Both the position numbers and the translations under genes were made by a program. This document shows positions 28,495-37,774 of a stretch of 64,000 nucleotides of DNA, one piece after another; the first letter of the stretch is position 1, and every line of letters begins with the position of its first letter. A model generated the notes under the pieces. The model was not told the DNA's origin, ran no database searches, and worked only from the letters and a program-made list of their open reading frames with translations. This DNA comes from Roseiarcus sp963813195. Its GTDB lineage: Bacteria; Pseudomonadota; Alphaproteobacteria; Rhizobiales; Beijerinckiaceae. The stretch spans positions 372,001-436,000 of the forward strand of contig CAWEYC010000015.1 of assembly GCA_963813195.1 (NCBI GenBank). The letters run 5' to 3'.

Positions 28495-28911
28495 ATGACA
28501 CACAACATACTCAAATATTGCGCCGTGATGCTTTCGCTGTTGGCGCCGATCGGCGCTCACGCCCAAGGCGTCGCCGGCGGCGCGGCCAAAGGCGCGGAAC
28601 AAGGAAATGCCGCGGCTGGCCCAGTTGGCGCCGTCGTCGGAGGCGTGGTCGGCGGGGTGGCGGGCGGCGTCGATGGTTTGCTCGGCATTGATCAACGTCC
28701 GCGTTTTCGAGACTACGTCATCCACGAGCATCATTCGTCTTACCGGTATAACGAAGCGCTGCGAACCGGCGCCGTCCTACCGGTAGAGGGCATCCAATAT
28801 TATGACGTGCCTCCCGAATATGGCGTCAAGGCGTATCGATACGCGATCGTCAACGATCAGACCGTTCTCGTAGACCCGAGGACGCATGAGATCGTTCAGA
28901 TCGTCAACTAG
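28495..28911 (+). CDS. DUF1236 glycine-zipper periplasmic protein
   Basis: 138 residues. Signal peptide (cleavage near GAHAQG), a glycine zipper (GPVGAVVGGVVGGVAGG) that may insert in a membrane, then a DUF1236-type domain (YYDVPPEYGVKAYRYAIVNDQTVLVDP). Such proteins are common in Rhizobiales; function unknown. AGAGGATA gives a good ribosome site. It is preceded by a TTTCCGA box. Confidence 0.82.
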   Translation: MTHNILKYCAVMLSLLAPIGAHAQGVAGGAAKGAEQGNAAAGPVGAVVGGVVGGVAGGVDGLLGIDQRPRFRDYVIHEHHSSYRYNEALRTGAVLPVEGIQYYDVPPEYGVKAYRYAIVNDQTVLVDPRTHEIVQIVN

Positions 28912-29009
28912 CGGCTGAGGAAACTTGGCCGGCCTCGCTCCGCGAACAGTGACCCGGCCAAGTCCTAGAACCCGGCGCCAGAGCCACGAGACCCGGCGGT
29001 CGCCGCTTC

Positions 29010-32000
29010 CTAAGGCGTTCGTCGGGGCGCCTCCCCGCCGCCCGCCGCGACGAGCGCCAAGCGGGCCAGCGCCGGGAGCGACTTCGACCCGGTTCTCCTC
29101 ATGATGGAAGCGCGATGGTTCTCGACCGTGCGTTGGCTGATGCCGAGGTCGGCCGCGATGTTCTTGCTGGGGTGGCCGGCGAGCACTCTTTCCATCACCT
29201 CGCGCTGTCGCGGCGTGAGGCCCGCGAGGTGAGACGCGGCCGACTCCCGCCACTCCAGCAACTTGCCCGAGTCTTGCGACATTTCGAAAGCCCGCTCGAT
29301 GCTTGCGATGAGCTCCTCGCGGCCGATCGGCTTTTCGATGAAATCCAACGCACCCGCTTTCATGGCTTCGACCGCCATCGACACATCGCTGTTGCCGGTG
29401 ATCATGATCGCCGGCAAGCGATAGCCCTCATCATGGAGCCTCCGCAGCAACTCGAGTCCGTTCATGCCGGGCAGATAGGCGTCGATCAGGAGGCACGCGG
29501 ATTTTTCGGGACGAAAGGCTGCAAGAAACGCTTCGCAGCTCGAATACATTTCGACGTGGCGGCCATCGTCTTCGAGCACGACGCGTATCGCCTCGCGAAC
29601 ATGATCGTCGTCATCGACAACGAAGATCTTGGAAAGCCCAAAAACGGTCGCTGCTTCAACCGGGAGAACGGGGCGCGCCGCGGGCGCAGTGGGCGGCTTC
29701 GCCAGCAGTTTTTCGATCGCTTGCGTCAACTCTCTCAGCTTGACGGGCTTGTTGAAATGAACGCAGTCGTGAAGCGCAATGTCGCGCAAGGTCTCGGCCG
29801 AAATATCGCCGGTCAGAATGATGAAGGGAACTTGGCGACTTAGCTCTTGCCTCAACTTCTGAGAAACTTGCACTCCGTTCATGCCGCTTGGCAGATTGTA
29901 ATCGGCGAGGACGAGATCCGGCCGGATCGTCCTGCGAGCGGCCATCTCCAGAGCGGTGGGGCCGTCGATGGCCGTCGTGGCGTCATAACCCTCTTCCCTA
30001 AGGAAGAGTTCGAGATACTCGCGCACTTCGGGATCGTCCTCTACGATCAAGATCGTTCCTGACCGAGGGACCGCTTGCGTGGATGCGATCTCCGCGCCGG
30101 CGAGACAATCAGGAGACGGCGAGGCGCCCCTCGGGGTCAACGCCACCTCGATCGAGAACACCGATCCCTTCCCATGCAGCGAGCGCACCTGGATCGGATG
30201 GCCAAGCAGTTCGCCCAGGCTCTTGACGATGGACAGCCCCAGGCCGAGGCCGTGACTCCGCTGGCGAGCAGCGTTGTCCAACTGATGGTATTCTTCAAAG
30301 ATCGCCTCTAGCTCGGACTCGGGGATGCCGATTCCTGTGTCCCAGATCTCGATGCGCAGCTTTCCCTCGCAGCGGCGGCACCCGACCAGCACTTTGCCGC
30401 GCTGCGTGTATTTCAGCGCGTTCGAGAGCAGGTTGCGCAATATCTGCTCGAGCAGACGCGGATCGCTACGAATGGACAGTGCACAGGGCATCACGCGCAG
30501 CGCGAGGCCTGCCGCTTGCGCGTGGTAGCTCAATTCTTCCCTGAGGCGGTCGAACAAGTCGTTCACGGCAAAGTCGGCTGTCTCGGCCTTTACGGCGCCG
30601 ACTTCGATCAGATTGATGTCGAGCAGCGCATTCAGCATACCCGTCATGGCGCCTAACGCTTCATCAATGCGGGCGACCAATTGCTGAGCTTTCTCCCCGA
30701 CCACTTTCTTCGCCAACAAACCCTGCAGCAGGGCGAGCGTTTGCAGGGGTTGACGCAGATCATGACTCGCCGCGGCGAGAAAGCGCGATTTGGCGACGCT
30801 CGCCAATTCCGCTTGCCGCTTAGCCGCCGTCAGCGCATCCGCCGTGCGCCGTCGTTCCGTTACGTCTTCAAAAGTGATTACGACGCCCTCTGTCTTCTCG
30901 TCGCTGGTGCGATAGGGCAAGATCCGGCGTATGAACCAATAGCCGCTCTGACCCTGAATCTCCCGCTCGACCGGCGTATGGCTCTTCAGGACCTTTCGTG
31001 CGTCGTCCAGGAGAGCGTCATCGGCGGCCAGCGACTTGAGATCTGTGAGCGGGCGCCCCACATCGCCTGGAATCACATTGAATAGCGCTTTTGTCGCTGG
31101 CGTGAAAAATCGGATATTGAAGCGGGTGTCGAGGAAGATCGTGGCGACATCCGTGCTGTAAAGAACGTTCTGCAAATCGTCCGCGGTCGTCCGCTGCCGC
31201 TCGAGCGTTTCCTGCAACTGGCTGTTGAGAGCGTTCAGTTCCTCGTTGAGCGATTGCAATTCCTCTTTGGACGCGAGCAGCTCTTCGTTCGTCGATTGAT
31301 ATTCCTCGTTGACCGACAACGCCTCCTCGTTGATCGCCATCTGTTCTTCGCTGGAGGTCTCGAGGTTACGGAAGGCGTTCTGGAGTTCGATTTTCGTCGC
31401 CTCGAGCTCCCGCTCCAGCTCCACGACGCGAGGAACGTCAGCCGACGTCACTCGGCTGCTCGCGGCGATTTCCGGCTCCGGCTGCTCGACGAAGCACACC
31501 AGCAACAATTCTTCGCGTTCGTCGTGCGCCGGCTCGACGACGACGTTGAATGACCATGCAGTGGCTTCGCCATTCGTCCGCCGGCCGGACATGACGACGC
31601 GCGCATTGTCCCGCAGCGCGCGCTGAACGGCCGATCTCAGCGTCGTACGGACGCCCTCGCGCGCCATGGCGATCAAGTCATGAGCGGGGCGGCCCGATGC
31701 GACCTTGAGATAGCGATCGGTGGGCCCTTGGAAGTAGAGGCATTCGAGTTTGCGGTTGATCAGCACCGCGGCCGGGCCAAAGGTCTGCAGGACCATTTTT
31801 CGACAAAGTTCGGCCAGCGAAGCTTGGCGCGAAGGCGGCGACGCGGGTCCCGAGGGCATACGCATCCATGGCCCGTCGCCGGCCCCGGGAGGCAAGCCAA
31901 AGTCGCCGGGCCGGCTGCCGCCGACACGTCGATAGAGGCGCTCGGACTTGGAGACGACAGAAAACCGACCGTCGGCGGTCGCCACCGTCTCGGCGTTGCC

Positions 32001-33404
32001 GACAAGCAGCAGGCCGCTTTCGCGCAACGCGAAATGAAAAATCGAGAGGACTTTCGCCTGCGCCTCGGGGCGCAGATAAATCAGAAGGTTCCGGCACGAA
32101 ACGAAGTCGAGACGCGCGAACGGCGGGTCGGCCAGTACGTCCTGCACCGTGAACACGACGCTGGATCGCAACTCGGGCGAGATCCGGTAAGAGCGATCTT
32201 CGCGCGAGAAAAAGCCGGCCAATCGAGTTGGCGAAACCTGGGCCTCGATCGATTGGGGATAGAGACCTTCACGAGCGATCGCCACCGCGTCTGGGTCGAC
32301 GTCGCTGGCGAAGACCTGCATTTTAATGTCGCGTTTTGAAGCAATGATCTGCTCACGGAAGAGAATAGCGAGGGAATACGTCTCTTCGCCGGAACTGCAG
32401 CCGGCGACCCAGATCCTCAGCGAACGGTCCAGCGGGTGATCGCGCACGAGGTGGGGAATGACGTTCTTCGCAAGATACTCGAATACGGGCGCATCGCGAA
32501 AGAACCCGGTGAAATTGATCAGCAAGTCCCTGGAGAGCTGTTCACGTTCGTCGGCGTCGCCGAGCAAGACATCGAGATACGCGCCCGCGGTTTGGATCGC
32601 CGCCATCGCCATCCGCCGCTCGATGCGGCGTTCTAGTGTGCCGTGCTTGTAAAGCGTGAAATTGTGTACCGTTTTCGTGCGAAGGAGTTCAATGATCTTC
32701 GGCAGCAGGTCCTCCACCGAGTTTTGCGAATGCGGTTTACTCGGCGTCGGCGCCAAGGCCACGCCCTGTTCGTGGCTGACGAGCGCCTCGGCGATCTTCG
32801 CTGCGGGGAGCACGAGGTCCACCGCGCCGGTCGCGACGGCGCTTCGGGGCATGCCGTCATAGTCGGCCTCGCTGATGTCCTGCGCAATAACGAGGCCGCC
32901 TTTCGCCTTTACCGCTCGCAGACCAAGGCTGCCGTCGGCGCCGGTTCCCGAGAGGACCACGCAAACGGCGCGGCCCCCAAATTCGCACGCAAGGGAGTTC
33001 AGCAGGAAGTCGAATGGGAGTCGGGCGCCATGGCGCGCTTGCGGTCTCGAAAGCCGCAACGCCCCTTTGTCGTCGGTCGAGAGATACACACCAGGCGGAA
33101 TGACATAGACGCGCTCGCATTCGATCGCCATTCCGTCGGTCGCTTGCAACACCGGCATCGACGTGTGGCCCACGAGCAGACCCACCAACAGGCTGTCGTG
33201 GCTCGGGTCGAGGTGCTGGACGATGATGAATGCCATGCCATTGTCCGCCGGCAAGGCGTCCAGCAGCTTCTTGCATGCGTCAAGGCCGCCGGCCGAGGCG
33301 CCAATCGCTACGATCGGGAAGTTCGCGCGGCCGCCGACGAACAAGGGTCTCTGAAGCCAACGCGCTCGTTCCGCCTTGGTTGCATGCGGACGAATTCCAG
33401 GCAT
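29010..33404 (-). CDS. CheB-CheR-PAS-hybrid kinase-REC-LuxR fusion protein
   Basis: A 1464-residue all-in-one signalling protein. In order: CheB methylesterase (S37 in GASAGG, H64, D157 in GTGADGS); CheR methyltransferase (about 235-490, AGCSSGEETYSLA for SAM binding); PAS-like part (about 535-640); long coiled coil (660-745, NEEALSVNEEYQSTNEEL); PAS (745-850); HisKA with H881 in SHDLRQPLQ; HATPase (NLLSNALKYT, DTGIGI, GLGLGLS); receiver with D1168; a FixJ-type receiver with D1308; and a LuxR-type DNA-binding domain (about 1395-1455, LTPRQREVMERVLAG). Most relatives stop after the first receiver, so the fused transcription output is unusual. An ATG 16 codons upstream (33452) is an alternative start. 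Confidence 0.93.
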   Translation of the reverse strand: MPGIRPHATKAERARWLQRPLFVGGRANFPIVAIGASAGGLDACKKLLDALPADNGMAFIIVQHLDPSHDSLLVGLLVGHTSMPVLQATDGMAIECERVYVIPPGVYLSTDDKGALRLSRPQARHGARLPFDFLLNSLACEFGGRAVCVVLSGTGADGSLGLRAVKAKGGLVIAQDISEADYDGMPRSAVATGAVDLVLPAAKIAEALVSHEQGVALAPTPSKPHSQNSVEDLLPKIIELLRTKTVHNFTLYKHGTLERRIERRMAMAAIQTAGAYLDVLLGDADEREQLSRDLLINFTGFFRDAPVFEYLAKNVIPHLVRDHPLDRSLRIWVAGCSSGEETYSLAILFREQIIASKRDIKMQVFASDVDPDAVAIAREGLYPQSIEAQVSPTRLAGFFSREDRSYRISPELRSSVVFTVQDVLADPPFARLDFVSCRNLLIYLRPEAQAKVLSIFHFALRESGLLLVGNAETVATADGRFSVVSKSERLYRRVGGSRPGDFGLPPGAGDGPWMRMPSGPASPPSRQASLAELCRKMVLQTFGPAAVLINRKLECLYFQGPTDRYLKVASGRPAHDLIAMAREGVRTTLRSAVQRALRDNARVVMSGRRTNGEATAWSFNVVVEPAHDEREELLLVCFVEQPEPEIAASSRVTSADVPRVVELERELEATKIELQNAFRNLETSSEEQMAINEEALSVNEEYQSTNEELLASKEELQSLNEELNALNSQLQETLERQRTTADDLQNVLYSTDVATIFLDTRFNIRFFTPATKALFNVIPGDVGRPLTDLKSLAADDALLDDARKVLKSHTPVEREIQGQSGYWFIRRILPYRTSDEKTEGVVITFEDVTERRRTADALTAAKRQAELASVAKSRFLAAASHDLRQPLQTLALLQGLLAKKVVGEKAQQLVARIDEALGAMTGMLNALLDINLIEVGAVKAETADFAVNDLFDRLREELSYHAQAAGLALRVMPCALSIRSDPRLLEQILRNLLSNALKYTQRGKVLVGCRRCEGKLRIEIWDTGIGIPESELEAIFEEYHQLDNAARQRSHGLGLGLSIVKSLGELLGHPIQVRSLHGKGSVFSIEVALTPRGASPSPDCLAGAEIASTQAVPRSGTILIVEDDPEVREYLELFLREEGYDATTAIDGPTALEMAARRTIRPDLVLADYNLPSGMNGVQVSQKLRQELSRQVPFIILTGDISAETLRDIALHDCVHFNKPVKLRELTQAIEKLLAKPPTAPAARPVLPVEAATVFGLSKIFVVDDDDHVREAIRVVLEDDGRHVEMYSSCEAFLAAFRPEKSACLLIDAYLPGMNGLELLRRLHDEGYRLPAIMITGNSDVSMAVEAMKAGALDFIEKPIGREELIASIERAFEMSQDSGKLLEWRESAASHLAGLTPRQREVMERVLAGHPSKNIAADLGISQRTVENHRASIMRRTGSKSLPALARLALVAAGGGEAPRRTP

Positions 33405-33801
33405 TGCGTTATTTTTCTCGAACAGCGGCGCTCCAGCGGAACGACCAGGCATTTGATAGCATAGTCCGCGCGTTAATGCGACTTGTCTGAGGATCGCCCG
33501 CGCCCCCCGGCGGCGGCGCGGACGCACAACTCGCGGGAGCGGCGATCTGATTCCACAGGCAACGCGGGCCTTGCGCTGGCCGCCGGTCTCCGCGCCGCAA
33601 TATTGGGCGACGGCGAGAAATAGGCGCCGCAACGAGAGACCTTCTCCGCCAGCCCCCGTTAGGCGACTGCATGAGTAGTTTCCGAAGCTGCCCTTGGCGG
33701 CGATCCGTCTGCTAACATTTCCGCGCTTCGCTCCGGCGCGCAAGGGACCGCCGAGGCATGGGCGCCTAATTCACGGTTTGTCGCGACCTGGAGGCCCAAC
33801 C
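33405..33801. other. Divergent promoter region
   Basis: Between the giant signalling gene (minus) and the Dps gene (plus). It contains the TTTCCGA box at 33672-33692 and the GGAGG ribosome site of dps at 33790. No other gene is supported. Confidence 0.5.
33672..33692 (+). promoter_or_regulatory. TTTCCGA box, copy 8
   Basis: TGAGTAGTTTCCGAAGCTGC, 110 bases before the Dps gene and pointing at it. Confidence 0.68.
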
Positions 33802-34281
33802 ATGCAGCCTACCCACAACACATTGTCCGAAATCATCCGCACCCAGGCGGTCGAGCTCTTGAACAGACACTTGGCAATGGCGATTAATTTGGACGGCCAG
33901 TTGAAACAGGCGCACTGGAACATGCGTGGGCCCGCATCCATCGGCTGCCACGAGCTGTCCGACAAGGTCGCCGGCGAGGCGGACGCCTATTCCGACCTGA
34001 TCGCCGATCACGCCGCCGGCCTGGGCGGCGTTGCGAAAGGCACGGTCCGAGTCGCAACCGAACGCTCCTTCCTCATCCGCTATCCCCTGCGCATCAGGGA
34101 GGAAAGCCGACACATATTCGCGGTCGCCGCGACACTGGCGGCGTTCGGGCCGTCCGCAAGCGAAGCGATCGGACAATCCGCGGCCATCGGCGATGCCGAT
34201 GCGTCCGATCTCTTCACCGAGATATCGCGCGGCGTCGACCATCAGCTCTCGCTCGTCGAATCCCGTGTCGCGCCGAAATGA
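33802..34281 (+). CDS. Dps/ferritin-like DNA-protecting protein
   Basis: 159 residues in the Dps four-helix bundle family, which stores iron at ferroxidase sites between subunits and shields DNA under stress. The metal-ligand regions are visible: QLKQAHWNMRG (His) and HELSDKVAGEADAYSDLIADHAAGLGG (Asp/Glu), the second a Dps signature. GGAGGCCC precedes the ATG. The response regulator gene follows in the same transcript. Confidence 0.85.
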   Translation: MQPTHNTLSEIIRTQAVELLNRHLAMAINLDGQLKQAHWNMRGPASIGCHELSDKVAGEADAYSDLIADHAAGLGGVAKGTVRVATERSFLIRYPLRIREESRHIFAVAATLAAFGPSASEAIGQSAAIGDADASDLFTEISRGVDHQLSLVESRVAPK

Positions 34282-34463
34282 ACGAAAACGTGGACATTGC
34301 AAGCGCGGATCGGAAGAGTCCCAAGAACTCCGGGAAAATTGCGACGGCCCCGGCCGTCTCCAATAGCGCTTCTGCGAGGGCCGAATTGCGCGCAGTCGGG
34401 CCGACGCTGTTCGCTGGCGTCGCGGTCTTGGAGCAAGGCGGGCGCGAGAGGGGAGGCAAGTCG

Positions 34464-34898
34464 GTGAAAGCGCTGCGCATTCTGGTCGTGGAGGACGACT
34501 TGATGATCGGCGGATTGCTTGCCGAAACGCTCGAGGACCTCGGTCATACGGTCTGCGCCGTGGAGACCAAAGTCGCCAATGCGGTGGCGGCCGCCGCGCG
34601 GTATCACCCGGATCTGATGATTGTCGACGTCGGACTGGGCGAAGCGAGCGGCATTGCGATGGTCAAGGAGATCCTCAAAGGAGGTTTTGTCCCGCATGTT
34701 TTCGTGACCGGCGATGTGTTGAGAGACTTGTCGCTGGGGCCGGACGCCGTGCTTATACAAAAGCCCTTTCGCGAACCGGACATCGTTCAAGCGATAGAGC
34801 GCGCGCTCAGCGGCGGCGCAGCCTTCCGGGCGTGTGAGCGTCCGGGTGACGGCGCGCGATCGAAACGGCTGGCGGCGCCGGCTCTCGATCCCGACTAG
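34464..34898 (+). CDS. Single-domain response regulator
   Basis: 144 residues: MKALRILVVEDDLMIGGLLAE, with phospho-acceptor Asp in LMIVDVGLGEASG and Lys in VLIQKPFREPD; a short Arg-rich tail follows. No output domain. The GTG start at 34464 is chosen because GGGGAGG lies eight bases before it. The frame also opens at 34278 (ATG overlapping the dps stop), which would add 62 low-complexity residues. Its partner kinase is not obvious; the giant kinase at 29010-33404 is nearby. Confidence 0.78.
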   Translation: MKALRILVVEDDLMIGGLLAETLEDLGHTVCAVETKVANAVAAAARYHPDLMIVDVGLGEASGIAMVKEILKGGFVPHVFVTGDVLRDLSLGPDAVLIQKPFREPDIVQAIERALSGGAAFRACERPGDGARSKRLAAPALDPD

Positions 34899-34936
34899 CC
34901 ATTTCAGCGCGCCTTGGATATCACGCCGCGCGATCG

Positions 34937-34957
34937 TTGACTCGGAAACTACTCAGA
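34937..34957 (-). promoter_or_regulatory. TTTCCGA box, copy 9 (orphan)
   Basis: On the minus strand CTGAGTAGTTTCCGAGTC. It points back into the 3' end of the response regulator gene, so no target gene is evident; the former target may have been lost. Confidence 0.5.
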
Positions 34958-35421
34958 TCCGCTCACCCCGAGGTTTCCTCATGTCGCTCGATCTGAACGG
35001 CTATGCATCGCCGCGCCGATTCCCCTCCACGTGGGCGTCGAGCGTAGTCACGGCTTAGCCCGGTCTATGGCTTGCCAGTGAGTGTGACCAGGCCGGCGCG
35101 TCGATCCTGAAGTGATAATGAGCTCTCTTTGAAGGCCTTCAGCGCTACTCGCTCGTCTTTCGCCACGCGTAGGATCAAGAGCCAATCGAAGGTCGATTCT
35201 ATGCTCGTGAGTTAGCGGAAAGCGACTCGGGTCAAGCTCGGCCTTCTCCCATTCGGCGATGTCGTCGTCAGAATGCCCGATGGCCGGGTGTGCGCTGCCC
35301 GGCCTTTTTCGGACTGTCGGCTCGCGGCGGCCTGAAGTCTGCGCGCAAAGCCGAACATGAATATCCTCGCCCATCCATGCTTTTGGGATTGTCGAGCTTG
35401 CCGGCGCCGCCACGCCGACAC

Positions 35422-35443
35422 TGAGTATATTCCGGCGCTATCG
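35422..35443 (+). promoter_or_regulatory. TTTCCGA box, copy 10
   Basis: TGAGTATATTCCGGCGCTAT, 52 bases before the 70-residue protein gene. The core differs at two positions (ATTCCGG instead of TTTCCGA). Confidence 0.5.
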
Positions 35444-35494
35444 CCGTCCGATGACAGGGCTAGAAGTGCATCTTGATCGGATGCAGGTGCTTTC

Positions 35495-35707
35495 ATGAGC
35501 TATCGCCTCGATGAAGAGCGACTTCCCCAGACGCTGTTCCCGCCTATTTCAGAATCGCTGGAGAGCGAGTTTGAGAGCCTCTTGGCGAAAATCGACGAGG
35601 TCCGTAGGCAATTCGACGCGCGGGTTGTCGCCGCTGAAGAGGCTCGCACGGTCGCGCAGACGATGCGCAATGACGAGGGCATCGCCATTCGCGAGGCGCA
35701 GCATTGA
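35495..35707 (+). CDS. Small coiled-coil hypothetical protein
   Basis: 70 residues: a short leader (MSYRLDEERLPQTLFPPIS) then a charged helical stretch (EFESLLAKIDEVRRQFDARVVAAEEA) likely to form a coiled coil. No known family recognised. An AGGTG-type ribosome site and a TTTCCGA box precede it. Confidence 0.55.
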   Translation: MSYRLDEERLPQTLFPPISESLESEFESLLAKIDEVRRQFDARVVAAEEARTVAQTMRNDEGIAIREAQH

Positions 35708-36019
35708 TGAGAGACCGTTGCGAGCATCGCTTTCCAGGCCCCGCGCGCTTTTCCGCCGAATGGGCTGAGATTCGAAACGCGGCGCGCCGGGGTCCGAGCG
35801 CCGCCTTTCCCGTAGGAATTGCGATTTTCCTAGCGGGGGCGCTTCTGCTCGCAGGCGGGTTCGGCGGGGCCGGAATGGACCTCCGGACGCCTGTTCAGAA
35901 GCGCGCGCTGCGGGCCGGCCACAATGACGGATGCGGCCAGCGACGTCGCGCAAGACGCAAACCGTCGGGCTCACCGCAAGACGAGGAAACGCCGCCCATA
36001 GAATCGGCGGTCACGGCGA
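35708..36019 (+). other. Uncertain reading frame after the coiled-coil gene
   Basis: An open frame from 35704 or 35707 (MRDRCEHRFPGPARF) overlaps the previous stop codon and has one hydrophobic stretch (FPVGIAIFLAGALLLAGGF) near residue 40. The frame runs on to 36273 through low-complexity sequence antisense to the next gene. A truncated single-helix membrane protein is possible, but support is weak. Confidence 0.3.
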
Positions 36020-36223
36020 TTATTTGGCCGCGCCTCGTCGTGGGGGAAGGGACTTCGGACCGATTTGTCCTTTCGAGCGTCCCAGCCTCAATTCCTCATG
36101 AGGCTTCGGAGCGGGACGAATTAAGCTTGCGATCATCCTCGTCGCTTCGCTCGGGATTGCCTGCTGCGGGCGCAGGTCTTTGTCGATGCGGATCTGCGGG
36201 TTCTTGGGTTGCTTCAGTCTCAT
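36020..36223 (-). CDS. Small basic hypothetical protein
   Basis: 67 residues rich in Lys, Arg and Pro (MRLKQPKNPQIRIDKDLR), no membrane segment. CTAAGGAAACGCG before the ATG gives a well-placed AAGGA ribosome site, the main argument that it is real. No family recognised. Confidence 0.4.
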   Translation of the reverse strand: MRLKQPKNPQIRIDKDLRPQQAIPSEATRMIASLIRPAPKPHEELRLGRSKGQIGPKSLPPRRGAAK

Positions 36224-36505
36224 CGCGTTTCCTTAGCGGACATCGTCCCGCAAAGCGAGCCGCTCTCCGGTAATTGCGACGCAGAGCCGCTCACGATCGC
36301 CCGAAAAGATGCGTGTCACGAAGACATTCGTGATGCGTCCTTGTATTTGTGCGGCCGCGTCGCCATATCCACTTGGTCGATAGATGGTTTGACGCCCGAC
36401 CTGGCGCAATTGAATTTCGCGCCAAGGGCGTAATCCTCTCCCCGGAAAATGCGATTTCGACGGCGCGCTTGCGCGCAAGCTCTATCTCCATCAAGGAGGT
36501 TTCCC

Positions 36506-36718
36506 ATGACGACGGGAACCGTGAAATGGTTTAACGCCCAAAAGGGCTTCGGCTTTATTGCGCCCGACGACGGCGGCGGTGATGCGTTCGTCCACATCAG
36601 CGCCGTTGAACGCGCGGGCATCAATGATTTGCACGAAGGTCAGAAGGTGGGCTTCGATCTCGTCGCTGACCGCAAGAGCGGCAAGATGGCGGCAGAGGCC
36701 CTCAAGATCTTGCCCTGA
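36506..36718 (+). CDS. cspA: Cold-shock domain protein
   Basis: 70 residues, one cold-shock domain that binds single-stranded RNA or DNA. The RNP1 and RNP2 motifs KGFGFIAPDD and DAFVHIS are intact, with GTVKWFN at the start. AAGGAGG lies seven bases before the ATG. It acts as an RNA chaperone in cold or stationary-phase stress. It is a single-gene unit that ends at the terminator at 36840; no TTTCCGA box is seen before it. Confidence 0.93.
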   Translation: MTTGTVKWFNAQKGFGFIAPDDGGGDAFVHISAVERAGINDLHEGQKVGFDLVADRKSGKMAAEALKILP

Positions 36719-36839
36719 TCGCAACGACGGCGCGCGTGGCAGCCCACGAGCGCGGCGAGGCAGCACCGCTCCCCAAGTCGAGCACGGATGGACTGACGGC
36801 TTGAAGCGATCGATGCGGCGATTTCTCGTCTCGTAGGAG

Positions 36840-36876
36840 CCCCGCGCCTGAAGAGGTCGCGGGGGGTTTTTATTTT
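36840..36876 (+). terminator. Rho-independent terminator
   Basis: Stem CCCCGCG (36840-36846) pairs with CGCGGGG (36858-36864), followed by GG and a T-rich tail TTTTTATTTT. It lies 122 bases after the cold-shock gene. Confidence 0.8.
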
Positions 36877-36995
36877 CTCGGCGGCCCCGAGCTCCTTGCG
36901 CGTCCGTGACAGCCTGTCGATCGGAAGCGCTCTGACAGACGGCGCCCCGGCCTGGCTCGCCCGCAAGAGCGAGCCAGGGCGCGGACTGGTTTCCC

Positions 36996-37556
36996 TCAGG
37001 CGTGCTCGCGCACCGGCGCCGGCGTGGCGACCTCGGGTTCGCCGGCGCCATGCACATCCAAGCGCGCCGGATTCGACGTGGCGAGCAGGGACTTCGCGCG
37101 TTCGACTTCCGCGGTTGGGCCGCGCGCCATGACGAGGAAACTATCGGCCTTCAGGTCAGTCTCGTACTGGAGCACGCTGTCCTTCGGTATGCCCAAGCCG
37201 TAAAGCGCGGCACCGAGAACGCTCAAGCCGCCGACAACGACGGCGTTTTCGAGGCCGGCGACGACAACCGTGGCAAGATACCCGAGCACGACGACGTGCC
37301 CAACGAACGGAATGGTCATGAATATGCCGCCGAAGAAAAGCCCCCAGAACCCGCCCCAGAAAGCGCCGCGGGTACCCCAGAACTTGATGCGGTCGCCCAT
37401 GTTGTAGAAGCCCACGACCTTCTCGTCGGAGTGATAGCCTTTGCCGACGACGCTGAGGTTCTTCATCTCGAACCCTGACGCGGTCAATAATTTCACCGCT
37501 TTTTCCGCAGCAACGTGCGTGGGGAAAACGGCGATAGCTGTTTCGTATTTTTCCAC
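36996..37556 (-). CDS. DUF1269-like general stress membrane protein
   Basis: 186 residues from a GTG at 37556, chosen because AAGGAG lies just upstream. The N-terminal part (KYETAIAVFPTHVAAEKAVKL) resembles general stress protein 17M domains. A glycine-rich, membrane-inserting middle follows (WGTRGAFWGGFWGLFFGGIF, VVVAGLENAVVVGGLSVLGAAL), then a ferredoxin-like end (DSFLVMARGPTAEVERAKSLL). Likely an inner-membrane stress protein of unknown activity. A TTTCCGA box lies about 145 bases upstream. Confidence 0.82.
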   Translation of the reverse strand: MEKYETAIAVFPTHVAAEKAVKLLTASGFEMKNLSVVGKGYHSDEKVVGFYNMGDRIKFWGTRGAFWGGFWGLFFGGIFMTIPFVGHVVVLGYLATVVVAGLENAVVVGGLSVLGAALYGLGIPKDSVLQYETDLKADSFLVMARGPTAEVERAKSLLATSNPARLDVHGAGEPEVATPAPVREHA

Positions 37557-37700
37557 GAGAGTCTCCTTTGGAGCGCGGCGGCGGCGACGCGCGGCGCGAG
37601 CGCCATCCCGACCGTCCAAAGAGATGACGCTCGTGGAATTGGCCGACCGATGAGCCGCCGTCCGATCGCTCGATCCTACGCGTCCTCGATCCGCGTAGGA

Positions 37701-37720
37701 CAGCCTCGGAAACTACTTAG
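37701..37720 (-). promoter_or_regulatory. TTTCCGA box, copy 11
   Basis: On the minus strand CTAAGTAGTTTCCGAGGCTG, pointing at the DUF1269-like gene starting at 37556. Confidence 0.67.
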
Positions 37721-37774
37721 CCAACGGTTGCGGTGCGCCTCGGAGCACCCCCACATCGCAGGCAGTCCTCCGCT

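Larger units (their letters stand above)
34899..35494. other. Region without a supported gene
   Basis: It contains two TTTCCGA boxes, an orphan at 34937-34957 on the minus strand and one at 35422-35443 serving the gene at 35495. A 25-codon frame at 34981 (MSLDLNGYASPRR) follows a GAGG but is not recognised. Open frames on the minus strand at 35048-35413 show no motif. Confidence 0.4.
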
